Shown here: positions 45,665 through 55,569 of the stretch, in pieces
How the letters are laid out: every line of letters begins with the position of its first letter
How positions within the stretch are numbered: the first letter of the stretch is position 1
Assembly: GCF_001687585.2 (NCBI RefSeq)
Contig: NZ_CP016537.2
Span: 2,266,001-2,330,000, forward strand
Direction of reading: 5' to 3'
DNA length: 64,000 nucleotides
Origin: Planococcus halocryophilus
GTDB lineage: Bacteria > Bacillota > Bacilli > Bacillales_A > Planococcaceae
Program-made: the position numbers and the translations under genes
The notes under the pieces: generated by a model
The model's database searches: none
The model's input: only the letters and a program-made list of their open reading frames with translations
Told to the model about the DNA's origin: nothing

Positions 45665-46642
45665 TTAAAAAGTAAGTACTTTCTTCGCTGTTTCTATTAT
45701 ATCCTTCGAATTCGGCAACCAAACTTCTTCCGCTTGCGAGAATGGGAAGATTGAGTCTGGCGCAGTAACACGTAAAACAGGTGCTTCTAATGTAAGAATG
45801 GCACGATCTGTAATTTCTGCTACAACACTCGCTGCAATTCCAGCTTGTTTCTGTGCTTCTTGAACAACCATTGCACGTCCAGTTTTTTCAACTGAAGCAA
45901 TAATTGTTTCAATATCAAGCGGTTGGATTGTACGAAGATCGACCACTTCAACCGAATAGTCTTCTTTTTCAAGCTGTTCTGCTGCTTTGATACTTTCTTG
46001 TACCATCGCACCATAAGCAATAATTGTTAAATCTTTACCTTCACGTTTCACATCCGCTTTCCCTAAAGGAATTGTATATTCTTCTTCAGGTACTTCTTGA
46101 CGGAATGAACGGTATAGTTTCATGTGCTCTAAGAAAATAACTGGATCGTTATCGCGAATTGCTGAAATTAATAAGCCCTTAGCATCGTATGGTGTAGAAG
46201 GAATAACTACTTTTAAACCTGGCTGAGCTGCCATTAATCCTTCTAAAGAATCCGCGTGCATTTCAGGTGTATGAACCCCACCGCCAAATGGCGAACGGAT
46301 TGTTACAGGAGAAGTTAAACTTCCACCACTGCGGAAACGCATACGCGTCATTTGTCCGCTAATAGAATCCATTACTTCAAAAACAAATCCAAAAAATTGA
46401 ATTTCTGGAACTGGACGATATCCTTGCAAAGCCAAACCGATAGCCAAACCGCCAATACCTGATTCAGCTAAAGGTGTATCAAAAACACGGTCTTCCCCGA
46501 ATTCTTTTTGTAGACCTTCAGTTGCGCGGAATACACCGCCGTTATTTCCTACATCTTCACCGAAAACAAGAACGTTTTCATCGTTCTTCATCTCTGTTTT
46601 CAGAGCGTCGGTAATTGCTTGGATCATTGTTAATTGTGCCAT
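45665..46642 (-). CDS. pdhB: Pyruvate dehydrogenase E1 component, beta subunit
   Basis: 325 residues of the transketolase-pyrimidine type fold. Visible blocks are [50 protein letters not shown] and the C-terminal [12 protein letters not shown]. It pairs with pdhA, whose stop is 3 bp upstream. ATG at 46642 after AAAGGAGTCG. Confidence 0.96.
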   Translation of the reverse strand: MAQLTMIQAITDALKTEMKNDENVLVFGEDVGNNGGVFRATEGLQKEFGEDRVFDTPLAESGIGGLAIGLALQGYRPVPEIQFFGFVFEVMDSISGQMTRMRFRSGGSLTSPVTIRSPFGGGVHTPEMHADSLEGLMAAQPGLKVVIPSTPYDAKGLLISAIRDNDPVIFLEHMKLYRSFRQEVPEEEYTIPLGKADVKREGKDLTIIAYGAMVQESIKAAEQLEKEDYSVEVVDLRTIQPLDIETIIASVEKTGRAMVVQEAQKQAGIAASVVAEITDRAILTLEAPVLRVTAPDSIFPFSQAEEVWLPNSKDIIETAKKVLTF

Positions 46643-46645
46643 GGC

Positions 46646-47776
<1,131 letters not shown>

Positions 47777-47832
47777 TTATCTGTATTAAAATAATTTCAT
47801 ACAATTTATGATACAATTTCGCATTCCTTCTT

Positions 47833-47861
47833 AGTATACGTTACGATAATAACTCGGTCAA
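47833..47861 (-). promoter_or_regulatory. Sigma-A promoter for pdhABCD
   Basis: TTGACC (47861-47856), a 17-bp spacer and TATACT (47838-47833) on the minus strand, leaving a leader of about 70 nt before pdhA. Confidence 0.75.
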
Positions 47862-47936
47862 TCATAGAGGACCTGACATTTTCGTGCAATACTAACACAA
47901 AGAAAATTCTGTCTTTTGAAACTGTATCAGTCTAAT

Positions 47937-47964
47937 TTCAACTCTGTATTATAATACAGTTGAA
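47937..47964. promoter_or_regulatory. Palindrome upstream of the pdh promoter
   Basis: A perfect 16-bp palindrome CTGTATTATAATACAG (47944-47959) sits within a longer near-dyad with TTCAAC on the left and GTTGAA on the right. It is 80-100 bp upstream of the pdh -35 box and 25 bp from the ykyA terminator. A half-site-like AACTGTATCAG occurs at 47920-47930. Likely a protein-binding site; the protein is unknown. Confidence 0.45.
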
Positions 47965-47988
47965 TGCTTACACATCTTTTATAGCACA

Positions 47989-48014
47989 GAAAAAGCAGCC
48001 GTAAAGGCTGCTTT
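47989..48014 (-). terminator. Terminator after ykyA
   Basis: AAAGCAGCC pairs with GGCTGCTTT around a 5-nt loop, followed by TTTTTCTG on the minus strand. Confidence 0.88.
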
Positions 48015-48017
48015 CCA

Positions 48018-48656
48018 CTAGCTTTCAGTTAATTTTTTTAATGTGTTATCTTTTAATTCATTAACCTGTTGCGTTAACTCATTAAAATCTGTAACAGCTT
48101 GTTGCACCAAGTTATTTTGTTCATTCACTTCTGTAGCTTTTTCTTGGAGCATCTGCAATTTACTATCTTCATCTTTTAACATTTCATATAATTCTTTCTG
48201 AAGTCCTATTAGCTTTTCATAGGCTGTCACAAAGTTAGAATGAGCTGCAAAGCGTTCTTGCATTTTTGTTTTCAGTGCTTGTACATCTGATTTCACTGAT
48301 TCCTCTTCAGCATCTTCAATCACTTGATCAATTTCAGCTAATTTTTTTTCAGCCGACTGCATTGACTCTTTTTCGGTATTTAAAAAATCTAGACGCTCAT
48401 CTGCCGAATCAAGCGCTTCTTGAGCCTGTTCTGCTACTTTCTCATGTTGCTCTTGAGTTAAAGACATAATGTCTGCAAACAATTTCTGTTCTGCTTTTTC
48501 TCTTTTTTCCAAATCGTCCTGCACTTCGCGATATTCTTCTTCCGCTTCGAAGGTACCATTGAGCACTTGATCCAAATCCCCGCGAATTCCCGAATCAGTG
48601 CACGCCCCCAACAAGAGCAGTACAGAAAAGCTAAGCGCCATACGTGTTTTCCTCAT
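48018..48656 (-). CDS. YkyA-type coiled-coil lipoprotein
   Basis: 212 residues with a lipoprotein signal (lipobox LGAC, Cys19), then almost continuous charged coiled coil (about 30-210) with few aromatic residues. It corresponds to YkyA, found beside pdhA and def in B. subtilis. No enzymatic motif; probably a structural surface protein. ATG at 48656 after AAGGGGTG. Confidence 0.82.
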   Translation of the reverse strand: MRKTRMALSFSVLLLLGACTDSGIRGDLDQVLNGTFEAEEEYREVQDDLEKREKAEQKLFADIMSLTQEQHEKVAEQAQEALDSADERLDFLNTEKESMQSAEKKLAEIDQVIEDAEEESVKSDVQALKTKMQERFAAHSNFVTAYEKLIGLQKELYEMLKDEDSKLQMLQEKATEVNEQNNLVQQAVTDFNELTQQVNELKDNTLKKLTES

Positions 48657-48735
48657 CTAATTCACCCCTTATTTCCCATGAATTAACTATAGTCTGTGAC
48701 CATATAAAAGACAACACTATCTATCGGCTTTTCCT

Positions 48736-48764
48736 TTTTCAAAACAGCTGATTTACGTTATACT
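48736..48764 (+). promoter_or_regulatory. Sigma-A promoter for def
   Basis: TTTTCA (48736-48741), a 17-bp spacer and TATACT (48759-48764), 37 bp before the def start. Confidence 0.6.
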
Positions 48765-48801
48765 AGTATATAGAGCAAGCCATTTGAAAGGATGAAACCA
48801 C

Positions 48802-49368
48802 TTGATACGAATGAAAGACATTATACGTGAAGGTCATCCAACACTCAGAGAACGTGCAGAAGAAGTGAAATTCCCACTTTCTGAAGAAGACCGTAAGCTG
48901 GGTGAAGATCTTTTAGAATATGTAGTAAATAGTCAGGATGATGAATTGGCTGAAAAGTACGATTTACGTCCAGGTGTGGGAATTGCAGCCCCTCAAGTAA
49001 ATCAGGCAAAGCGCATTTTTGCTTTGCATTTTGATGACAGCACGGGTGAAAACCTTAGCCTTGTTGTGTTCAACCCTAAGATTGTTAGCCACTCTGTTGA
49101 AAAAACTTATTTAGCAGCTGGTGAAGGTTGTTTGTCCGTGGACCGTGCAGTTTCTGGGTATGTGCCAAGATATGCCCGTATCACCATCAAAGCCCTTAAT
49201 TTTGAAGGCGAAGAAATTAAAATGCGTTTAAAAGGTCTTCCTGCCATCGCATTTCAACACGAACTAGATCACTTGAACGGTGTGATGTTCTTTGATCACA
49301 TTGATTCAAAAAACCCATTTGCTGAAATTGAAAACGCAATTCCAATCGAAAGAGACTCAGCTGAATAA
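48802..49368 (+). CDS. def: Peptide deformylase
   Basis: Metalloenzyme removing the formyl group from nascent proteins. 188 residues with all three motifs: PGVGIAAPQ, EGCLSV (metal Cys) and FQHELDHLNG (metal His pair and catalytic Glu). A type-2 Gram-positive deformylase with the characteristic insertion (AEKYDLRPG). The TTG at 48802 gives MIRMKDIIREGHP, aligned with the known N-terminus; the ATG at 48811 is possible. Confidence 0.95.
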   Translation: MIRMKDIIREGHPTLRERAEEVKFPLSEEDRKLGEDLLEYVVNSQDDELAEKYDLRPGVGIAAPQVNQAKRIFALHFDDSTGENLSLVVFNPKIVSHSVEKTYLAAGEGCLSVDRAVSGYVPRYARITIKALNFEGEEIKMRLKGLPAIAFQHELDHLNGVMFFDHIDSKNPFAEIENAIPIERDSAE

Positions 49369-49385
49369 GCTGAGTCTCTTTTTCT
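49350..49385 (+). terminator. Terminator overlapping the def stop
   Basis: AGAGACTCAGCT pairs with AGCTGAGTCTCT around GAATA, which contains the def stop codon; TTTTTCTT follows and reaches the stop of the convergent phosphatase gene. Confidence 0.88.
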
Positions 49386-50155
49386 TATATCAACTTCAAG
49401 TGTTTGAATGCTTTCGCTAGTCCGTCATTGTCTACGTGATCTGTTACATACGATGCACGCTTTTTTGTTTCTTCGTGTCCATTCTCCATTGCGACGCTAA
49501 ATCCGGCTACGTCCATCATTAAAAGATCATTCAAGCCATCACCAAATGCAATCGTGTCTTCAATTGCATGGCCAGTTACTTTGATCAAATGCTTAATCCC
49601 GCTTGCCTTTGACCCACCTTTAGGTGTGATGTCACAAGATACTCGGTGCCAACGAACAAAGTCGACTTCTTTGAACGTATCATGGTATTGCTGTTCTTCA
49701 TCTTTTTCACAAAAAACGAGAGCTTGATAAATTTCATTATCAAGATGAAAATCTTTCTCCATCTCAGGATGCGGTATTTTTAACGTCTTAATGCTTTCAT
49801 CAATATCAGGATGGTAATCAATAGAAGAAATCATTTTTTCTTCATTCATGAAAACAATGGGATGATTTTGTTGTTCTGCATACGCATAGATTTCTTTTAG
49901 CATTTCTGTATCGATTGCTTCTTTATGAACCGTTTTACCTTTATGCGAAATGTATTGACCATTAAAAGTAATATATGTATCAATCTCGAGTTCCTCCAAA
50001 ATTTTGTTAATCATGAACGGTCCTCTACCTGTGGCTATTGCCAAATCATGCCCATTTAAACGGGCTTGTTGTAATGCTTTTTTTGCAGAATCCGGAAGTT
50101 TCTTATGTGAGTCTAATAGCGTTCCATCAATATCTAGCAATAATAATTTAGGCAT
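49385..50155 (-). CDS. Cof-type HAD phosphatase (YkrA-like)
   Basis: 256-residue haloacid dehalogenase-type hydrolase. Motif I is LLLDIDGTLLDS, motif II the ATGR of LAIATGRGP, motif III the Lys in KGGSKASGIKHL, motif IV AFGDGLNDLLMM. A C2B cap lies between motifs II and III. Likely dephosphorylates sugar phosphates or FMN-type substrates; the specific one is unknown. Convergent with def, as in the B. subtilis arrangement near rnjA. Confidence 0.88.
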   Translation of the reverse strand: MPKLLLLDIDGTLLDSHKKLPDSAKKALQQARLNGHDLAIATGRGPFMINKILEELEIDTYITFNGQYISHKGKTVHKEAIDTEMLKEIYAYAEQQNHPIVFMNEEKMISSIDYHPDIDESIKTLKIPHPEMEKDFHLDNEIYQALVFCEKDEEQQYHDTFKEVDFVRWHRVSCDITPKGGSKASGIKHLIKVTGHAIEDTIAFGDGLNDLLMMDVAGFSVAMENGHEETKKRASYVTDHVDNDGLAKAFKHLKLI

Positions 50156-50208
50156 TATTAAGTCTCCATTCTCAAATGTTTAGTAGTAAATTTAAAGCTC
50201 TTTATTAT

Positions 50209-50236
50209 TTGCAATAATCAGAAAAAGAGTTATAAT
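50209..50236 (+). promoter_or_regulatory. Sigma-A promoter for the small basic-peptide gene
   Basis: TTGCAA (50209-50214), a 16-bp spacer and consensus TATAAT (50231-50236). A GAGGAGTG ribosome site follows within 12 bp, so the leader is very short. Confidence 0.75.
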
Positions 50237-50257
50237 TGCTTTGAGGAGTGATTAGCC

Positions 50258-50329
50258 ATGCTGAAACGTTTGAAGAGAAAACTTCTCAGACAACTCAATG
50301 GCATCATGAATAAAAAGAAAATAGCATAA
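50258..50329 (+). CDS. Putative 23-residue cationic amphipathic peptide
   Basis: ATG CTG AAA CGT to GCA TAA: 23 codons, starting MLKRLKRKLLRQ and ending MNKKKIA. Nine Lys/Arg and no acidic residue. Leu/Ile/Met at 2, 5, 9, 13 and 16-17 fall on one face of a helix. It has its own promoter, a GAGGAGTG site nine bases before the ATG and a terminator 7 bp after the stop, so it forms a complete single-gene unit. I do not recognise a family. It may act on RNA, the ribosome or the membrane, or the transcript may be a small regulatory RNA; both are inference. Confidence 0.55.
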   Translation: MLKRLKRKLLRQLNGIMNKKKIA

Positions 50330-50335
50330 ACGTTT

Positions 50336-50374
50336 TAGCCCTTCTTTATAAATAAGGAGGGCTATTCTTTATTT
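50336..50374 (+). terminator. Terminator after the small-peptide unit
   Basis: AGCCCT(T)CTTTAT pairs with ATAAGGAGGGCT around AA, with one bulge, then ATTCTTTATTTT. It insulates the unit from rpoY-rnjA. Confidence 0.8.
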
Positions 50375-50440
50375 TAGTCTAATGTCATGATAATATAAAG
50401 GAAGTGCATTTATTTGAGCGTGGAAAAAGGAGAGCAAACT

Positions 50441-50653
50441 ATGATTTTTAAAGTATACTACCAAGAAAACCGATTCGAAGTACCTGTTCGAGAGAACACA
50501 CAAAGCCTTTATGTGGAAGCAGCATCCGAGCGCGAAGTCCGACACCACCTAAAAGACCGCAATTATAATATTGAACTTGTTCAATTACTTGAAGGAAACC
50601 ATCTAGAGTATGAACAGTCGAGCCAAAATTATGAAGTTGAGAGCATCGAATAA
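50441..50653 (+). CDS. rpoY: RNA polymerase epsilon subunit
   Basis: Small subunit of Firmicutes RNA polymerase (formerly YkzG/UPF0356). 70 residues starting [27 protein letters not shown], the canonical beginning. The ATG at 50441 follows AAAAAGGAGAG; the frame continues upstream to 50414 but without a ribosome site. It lies 2 bp before rnjA, as in nearly all Bacilli. Confidence 0.95.
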   Translation: MIFKVYYQENRFEVPVRENTQSLYVEAASEREVRHHLKDRNYNIELVQLLEGNHLEYEQSSQNYEVESIE

Positions 50654-50655
50654 CA

Positions 50656-52323
50656 ATGAAATTTGTTAAAAATGATCAAACAGCTGTATTTGCACTCGGC
50701 GGACTGGGTGAAATCGGTAAAAATACGTATGGTGTCCAATTTCAGGATGAAATTATCCTTATTGATGCCGGCATTAAATTTCCGGAAGACGATTTGCTCG
50801 GAATCGATTACGTTATTCCGGATTACACATACTTAGTAAAAAACGTTGATAAGATTAAAGGCCTTTTTATTACACATGGTCATGAAGATCACATCGGCGG
50901 TATTCCCTATTTACTTAAAAAAATTAATATTCCCGTCTATGGCGGAAAATTAGCGCTAGGTTTATTGCGTAAAAAATTAGAAGAACATGGTTTATTGCGT
51001 CAAACGAAAATGACTGAAATCGGCGAAGACGATATCATCAAATTCCGTAAAACTGCCGTTAGTTTTTTCAGTACAACCCATAGTATCCCTGATGCTTTCG
51101 GTGTTGTTGTCAAAACACCCCCCGGCAACATTGTTCATACAGGCGATTTCAAATTTGATTTCACGCCAGTTGGAGAGCCTGCCAATTTATTGAAAATGGC
51201 TCAAATCGGTAGTGAAGGTGTTTTATGTCTTTTATCTGACAGCACAAATGCAGAAGTCCCTGATTTTACAATGTCCGAACGTAAAGTCGGCGAATCCATT
51301 AAAGAAATTATGAGGAAAGTCGATGGTCGCTTAATCTTTGCTACTTTCGCTTCAAATATTTACCGTCTTCAACAAGTAACTGACGAAGCAGTTGCACAAG
51401 GTCGTAAAATTGCCGTTTTCGGTCGTAGTATGGATAACGCCATGACAATTGGTCGCGAGTTAGGCTATATTAACGCTCCGGAAGATGCATTTGTGGATAC
51501 GCAAACTTTGAACCGCTTACCTGCAAATGAAGTACTAATTCTTTGTACAGGTTCTCAAGGTGAGCCAATGGCAGCTCTTTCACGAATTGCTAGCGGTACA
51601 CACCGTCAAATTCAAATTCAGCCAAATGATACGGTTGTCTTCTCGTCTTCTCCAATTCCAGGTAACACGAGCAGCGTTAACCGTACAATCAATTTATTAT
51701 TCCGCGCTGGAGCAGATGTTATTCACGGATCGCTTAACAACATCCATACATCTGGGCACGGGTCAGAACCTGAAAATAAATTGATGTTGCGTTTGATCAA
51801 ACCTAAATACTTTATGCCAATCCACGGTGAATTTCGCATGTTAAAAACGCATGCAGGATTAGCTGTAGAATGTGATGTTCCTATGGAAAACACATTTATC
51901 ATGGAAAATGGTGAAGTTCTTGCTTTAGGTCAAGATGAAGCTTCTATTGCAGGTCGCATTCCTTCTGGCGATGTTTATATCGACGGTAGCGGAATCGGTG
52001 ATATTGGCAATATCGTATTGCGTGATCGCCGCGTTCTTTCTGAAGAAGGCTTAGTCATCGTAGTTGTAAGTGTTGATATGGAAAAGAACAAAATGGTTTC
52101 AGGTCCTGACATCATTTCACGTGGATTTGTTTATATGCGTGAGTCAGGTACGATGATTTATGAAGCACAGCAAATGCTGAATCGCCATTTAAACAAAAAA
52201 ATCCATAGCAAAAATACCGATTGGGCAGAATTGAAAAATGATATCTCAGACGTGCTTGGACCGTATTTATACGAGAAAACAAAACGTCGTCCGATGATTT
52301 TACCAGTCATCATGGAAGTTTAA
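50656..52323 (+). CDS. rnjA: Ribonuclease J1
   Basis: Metallo-beta-lactamase/beta-CASP ribonuclease with endo- and 5'-exonuclease activity, central to mRNA decay and rRNA maturation. 555 residues: [16 protein letters not shown] (metal motif 2), HTGDFKFD (motif 4), the beta-CASP block [11 protein letters not shown] and [10 protein letters not shown], then NIHTSGHGS and the C-terminal domain. It is coupled to rpoY. Confidence 0.96.
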   Translation: MKFVKNDQTAVFALGGLGEIGKNTYGVQFQDEIILIDAGIKFPEDDLLGIDYVIPDYTYLVKNVDKIKGLFITHGHEDHIGGIPYLLKKINIPVYGGKLALGLLRKKLEEHGLLRQTKMTEIGEDDIIKFRKTAVSFFSTTHSIPDAFGVVVKTPPGNIVHTGDFKFDFTPVGEPANLLKMAQIGSEGVLCLLSDSTNAEVPDFTMSERKVGESIKEIMRKVDGRLIFATFASNIYRLQQVTDEAVAQGRKIAVFGRSMDNAMTIGRELGYINAPEDAFVDTQTLNRLPANEVLILCTGSQGEPMAALSRIASGTHRQIQIQPNDTVVFSSSPIPGNTSSVNRTINLLFRAGADVIHGSLNNIHTSGHGSEPENKLMLRLIKPKYFMPIHGEFRMLKTHAGLAVECDVPMENTFIMENGEVLALGQDEASIAGRIPSGDVYIDGSGIGDIGNIVLRDRRVLSEEGLVIVVVSVDMEKNKMVSGPDIISRGFVYMRESGTMIYEAQQMLNRHLNKKIHSKNTDWAELKNDISDVLGPYLYEKTKRRPMILPVIMEV

Positions 52324-52335
52324 TTAAAGACATTT

Positions 52336-52372
52336 AAAAGGTGTATGGGAGCAAATCCCATACACCTTTTTC
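52336..52372 (+). terminator. Terminator after rnjA
   Basis: A perfect 15-bp stem AAAAGGTGTATGGGA/TCCCATACACCTTTT with a 5-nt loop and T5 tail. Confidence 0.93.
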
Positions 52373-52381
52373 TAATACAAA

Positions 52382-52417
52382 AAACTGTAGCGGAAGAATA
52401 TCCGCTACAGTTTTTTA
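52382..52417 (-). terminator. Terminator after ktrC
   Basis: A perfect 12-bp stem AACTGTAGCGGA/TCCGCTACAGTT, loop AGAATA, with T runs on both strands. A second independent terminator only 10 bp from that of rnjA. Confidence 0.9.
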
Positions 52418-53077
52418 CTAGTTCATCATTTTCTTCTCGAAACGATTGATGTCTGCATCTGAGCCAATGATGATTAAAATGTCTTCTTGTTCAATTTCCA
52501 TATCAGCTTGCGGGGAAACAATAATATCATCTCCCCTTTTGATGGCCACAATGTTAATCCCGTAACGCGCTCGAATATCGAGACCTATCAATGTATACCC
52601 AGCTAATTTCTGATTTGCTTTAATCTCCATAATCGAGTGCTCATCTGATAGCTCTAAATAATCCAGTACGTTATTCGACAGAATATTATGGGCGATTCGT
52701 ATACCCATATCACGTTCAGGGTGAACAACTTTATCTGCGCCAATTTTACTCAACACTTTAGCATGGTAGTCATTTTGCGCTTTTACTGTAATTTTTTTCA
52801 CACCTATTTCTTTTAACATCAAAGTTGTTAAAATACTGGCTTGAATATTTTCACCAATCGCCACAATAACATGTTCAAAGTTACGAATTCCTAACGACTT
52901 TAATACTGACTCGTCAGTCGTATCTGCCACTACAGCTTGAGTCGCAATAGAAGAAAATTCATCCACTCGTTCAGAATCTTTATCAATTGCCATAACATCA
53001 GCATCTTGTTCAATCAATTCACGTACAATACTACCGCCAAAACGGCCCAGTCCAATGACTACAAATTCCTTTTTCAT
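52418..53077 (-). CDS. ktrC: Potassium uptake regulatory subunit KtrC (RCK domain)
   Basis: Cytoplasmic gating ring of a Ktr potassium channel; it binds ATP/ADP in the RCK-N domain and c-di-AMP in RCK-C. 219 residues with VIGLGRFGGSIVREL (Rossmann motif), the acidic end of beta-2 in VMAIDKDSERV and a C-terminal RCK-C domain (about 135-219). ATG at 53077 six bases after GGAGG; the ATG at 53083 is inside the ribosome site. KtrC rather than KtrA because of its place beside rnjA, as in B. subtilis. Confidence 0.9.
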   Translation of the reverse strand: MKKEFVVIGLGRFGGSIVRELIEQDADVMAIDKDSERVDEFSSIATQAVVADTTDESVLKSLGIRNFEHVIVAIGENIQASILTTLMLKEIGVKKITVKAQNDYHAKVLSKIGADKVVHPERDMGIRIAHNILSNNVLDYLELSDEHSIMEIKANQKLAGYTLIGLDIRARYGINIVAIKRGDDIIVSPQADMEIEQEDILIIIGSDADINRFEKKMMN

Positions 53078-53198
53078 ATCCATCCTCCAAATGTTCTAGT
53101 AGCTTTATTTTACCATATATCATCCATACTAAATCTTCGCTAGTCATTTTTTTGAAAATCTTATGCAAAATGAGTTGTTCTAAAGTTATAAAACTAAT

Positions 53199-53222
53199 AA
53201 AAAAACCCGCTTATCGGCGGGG
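53199..53222 (-). terminator. Terminator overlapping the end of the Cys-rich gene
   Basis: CCCGC pairs with GCGGG around TTATCG, then T7 on the minus strand; the stem spans the gene's stop codon. Confidence 0.75.
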
Positions 53223-53507
53223 ATCTAATGGGCGTTTTGGACGATTTTCACAATATTCGCAGCTAATATCCGTGCAAGGTTCTTCTCGCCATTCGTTGCA
53301 ACTTGCGCAATAACTTGCGTCAAACTCATCATCAAATGTTAATGCGTCTAAGCAAGTATGACAATACGTATGAACATCCATCCAGTTGATGAATCGTTTG
53401 TTAGCCACAAGGTATAACCCTTGTTGATCTTGCTTGTAGTTCATAATCGAGGGTTTTTGAATAACTCGGTTTTTAGGGTCAAGAAAGAAATTCATTTTTC
53501 CGTTCAC
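53211..53507 (-). CDS. Cys-rich (zinc-binding) protein of unknown function
   Basis: 98-residue soluble protein with seven Cys: pairs Cys49-Cys52 (CHTC), Cys67-Cys70 (CASC), Cys83-Cys86 (CEYC) and single Cys78. This suggests one or two zinc ribbons in the C-terminal half. The N-terminal half is strand-like (NFFLDPKNRVIQKPSIMNY). The tail is Pro/Arg-rich. I do not recognise the family. GTG at 53507 chosen for AGGAG eight bases upstream; an ATG four codons later is possible. Confidence 0.6.
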   Translation of the reverse strand: MNGKMNFFLDPKNRVIQKPSIMNYKQDQQGLYLVANKRFINWMDVHTYCHTCLDALTFDDEFDASYCASCNEWREEPCTDISCEYCENRPKRPLDPRR

Positions 53508-53799
53508 ATTTATCACTCCTAGAGTTTTGGTCAAGCTTTTTGAGTTGGTTTATATTTGTTTACTATATGAGTTGAGTTACATAAATCATTTCAAGTAATT
53601 ATGCTGCTCCATCTTTTTTAACGATGCACAAGCATCCTTATAATAAGAGCTAAATTGGTTTAATAAAATAAGTTATTTGGTCTTGTTCTATCTTATCATT
53701 ATTTCTTCACCACGTTGCAAAATCACACTTTCTCTATGATAGTAAAATTCTCTTGTAAATTGCAATAGATAAAACCTCATATTGAAAATAAATTTCTTC
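53508..53799. other. AT-rich intergenic stretch without recognised gene
   Basis: Nearly 300 bp between the Cys-rich gene and the pot operon promoter. A short dyad GATGC-ACAA-GCATC lies near 53623-53636. No reading frame with a ribosome site was found. It should hold the promoter of the Cys-rich gene, but none stands out. Confidence 0.5.
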
Positions 53800-53827
53800 T
53801 TGAAAAATATCAATCGTCTCGTATAAT
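53800..53827 (+). promoter_or_regulatory. Sigma-A promoter for the regulator-potABCD operon
   Basis: TTGAAA (53800-53805), a 16-bp spacer and consensus TATAAT (53822-53827), about 80 bp before the regulator's start codon. Confidence 0.75.
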
Positions 53828-53842
53828 GAATATATTCTATTA

Positions 53843-53884
53843 GTAAACTAAAAGTATATTTTAACTAAACTTTCTCTAAACTTT
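53843..53884 (+). promoter_or_regulatory. Phased direct repeats in the pot operon leader (candidate operator)
   Basis: CTAAACTTT occurs at 53865-53873 and again at 53876-53884, 11 bp apart, and a related GTAAACTAAAA at 53843-53853. They lie between the promoter and the regulator gene, a suitable place for autorepression. Confidence 0.45.
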
Positions 53885-53907
53885 TTATGGGATTGAGGAG
53901 ATTTCTA

Positions 53908-54447
53908 ATGAATATCGGAACTAAAATTAAACGTCTCAGATTAAAAAACGGATTGACACAAGAAGAACTTGGAAAACGAACGGATTTAAGCAAAGGTTTT
54001 ATCTCTCAATTGGAACGAGATATGAACTCCCCTTCCATTGAGACTTTTTTTACATTGCTAGAAGTGCTCGGGACTACACCGAAAGAATTTTTCGCTGACG
54101 AGCATAATGTAAAAGTGGTTTACTCTACAGCCGACCATACTGCTCATATTGATTCTATAGCAGGTTATGAAGTCGAATGGTTGATACCTACTTCTAACGA
54201 GAAAGAAATAGAACCAGTTTTTTTAACCTTGCAATCACAAGGTTCATTTAAGAAGTTCGAGCCTTCTTCTGCTGAAACATTTATATACGTTTTAGAAGGT
54301 AAAGTTCGGCTTCAAATTGGAGAACATAGTTATACGGCAACAACCGGCGACTCGATTTACTATGAAGCTTCCAATCACCATCAACTCATCAATGATCACA
54401 ACGGAATAACGGAAATGATTATTGTGACAACGCAATCTTATTTATAA
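53908..54447 (+). CDS. XRE-family regulator with C-terminal cupin (PuuR-like)
   Basis: Transcription factor with an N-terminal helix-turn-helix (about 8-60, NGLTQEELGKRTDLSKGFISQLERD) and a C-terminal cupin (about 105-175, FKKFEPSSAETFIYVLEGKV, GDSIYYEASNHHQ) that likely senses a small molecule. It is 15 bp upstream of potA and probably represses the operon in response to polyamines. Start MNIGTKIKRLR at 53908 after GAGGAGAT; seven codons upstream are rejected. Confidence 0.88.
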   Translation: MNIGTKIKRLRLKNGLTQEELGKRTDLSKGFISQLERDMNSPSIETFFTLLEVLGTTPKEFFADEHNVKVVYSTADHTAHIDSIAGYEVEWLIPTSNEKEIEPVFLTLQSQGSFKKFEPSSAETFIYVLEGKVRLQIGEHSYTATTGDSIYYEASNHHQLINDHNGITEMIIVTTQSYL

Positions 54448-54462
54448 CTCAGGAGGGATCTT

Positions 54463-55569
54463 ATGACGGAAAAACCCATCATACGCTTTGAAAATGTTAC
54501 ACAAACATACGAAGGAGCCGGCAATGTTTTAAACAATGTCAGCTTTGAACTTGAAAAAGGTAAATTTTATACACTTTTAGGTCCATCAGGTTGTGGTAAA
54601 ACGACAATTCTTCGCTTAATAGCTGGGTTTGCTATCCCCACTAAAGGTGATATTTACATTGAAGGAAAAAAAGTGAACAGCATTCCTGCCAACCAGCGCC
54701 AAGTAAACACAGTATTTCAAGATTATGCGCTTTTTCCTCATTTAAATGTCTTTGAAAATATTGCATTCGGCTTACGCATTAAAAAAGTAAAAAGTGCTGA
54801 AATTGAGCGACGTGTAAAAGAAGCACTTGCATTTGTTAATTTGCAAGGATATGAAAAACGTGAAATTCCGGAGATGTCCGGCGGGCAGCGACAACGTGTC
54901 GCAATCGCACGAGCAATTATCAATGACCCTGAAGTTATTTTGCTCGATGAACCATTATCCGCTCTTGATTTAAAACTTAGAACAGAAATGCAATATGAAT
55001 TACGCGAGCTTCAGCAACGTCTCGGTAAAACCTTTGTTTTTGTGACCCACGATCAGGAAGAGGCACTCGCCATGTCTGATGAGATTTTTGTTATGAATGC
55101 GGGACAAATTCAACAAAGTGGTACACCCATGGATATTTATGATGAACCGATTAACCGCTTTGTAGCTGATTTTATTGGAGAATCGAATATTGTTAGTGGA
55201 GAAATGATTGCGGATTACCAAGTACATTTTGCGAATAAAAACTTTGTTTGTGTCGATGCTGGTCTAAACCCAAACGAGCAAGTAGAAATTGTAATCCGTC
55301 CAGAAGACTTAGAAATCACTTCACAAGGCGCTGGTCAAATGACCGTAACCGTTAATACGCAATTGTTTAGAGGCGTACATTTTGAAATCTCAACAATTGA
55401 CGAAGTCGGCAATGAATGGCTCGTTCACTCTACGAAAAAAGTTGAAGTAGGTTCTCAAATCGGACTAGACTTTTCACCTGAAGCAATTCACGTTATGCGT
55501 TTGAATGAATCAGAAGAAGCTTTTGACGCACGTTTGGAGTCCTACGGAGCGACAATTCATGAAAGATAA
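54463..55569 (+). CDS. potA: Spermidine/putrescine ABC transporter ATP-binding protein
   Basis: 368-residue ATPase: Walker [11 protein letters not shown]-loop [10 protein letters not shown], signature [14 protein letters not shown], Walker [13 protein letters not shown], switch His in [10 protein letters not shown], and a C-terminal TOBE domain. Followed by potB with an 11-bp overlap. The polyamine assignment rests on the full potABCD order and on PotD. Confidence 0.94.
   Translation: MTEKPIIRFENVTQTYEGAGNVLNNVSFELEKGKFYTLLGPSGCGKTTILRLIAGFAIPTKGDIYIEGKKVNSIPANQRQVNTVFQDYALFPHLNVFENIAFGLRIKKVKSAEIERRVKEALAFVNLQGYEKREIPEMSGGQRQRVAIARAIINDPEVILLDEPLSALDLKLRTEMQYELRELQQRLGKTFVFVTHDQEEALAMSDEIFVMNAGQIQQSGTPMDIYDEPINRFVADFIGESNIVSGEMIADYQVHFANKNFVCVDAGLNPNEQVEIVIRPEDLEITSQGAGQMTVTVNTQLFRGVHFEISTIDEVGNEWLVHSTKKVEVGSQIGLDFSPEAIHVMRLNESEEAFDARLESYGATIHER

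Noticed and set aside
44869-45675. Several open frames opposite or shifted to pdhC
   Set aside because: They are shadows of the biased codon use in the Ala/Glu/Thr-rich linkers, without ribosome sites or recognisable products.
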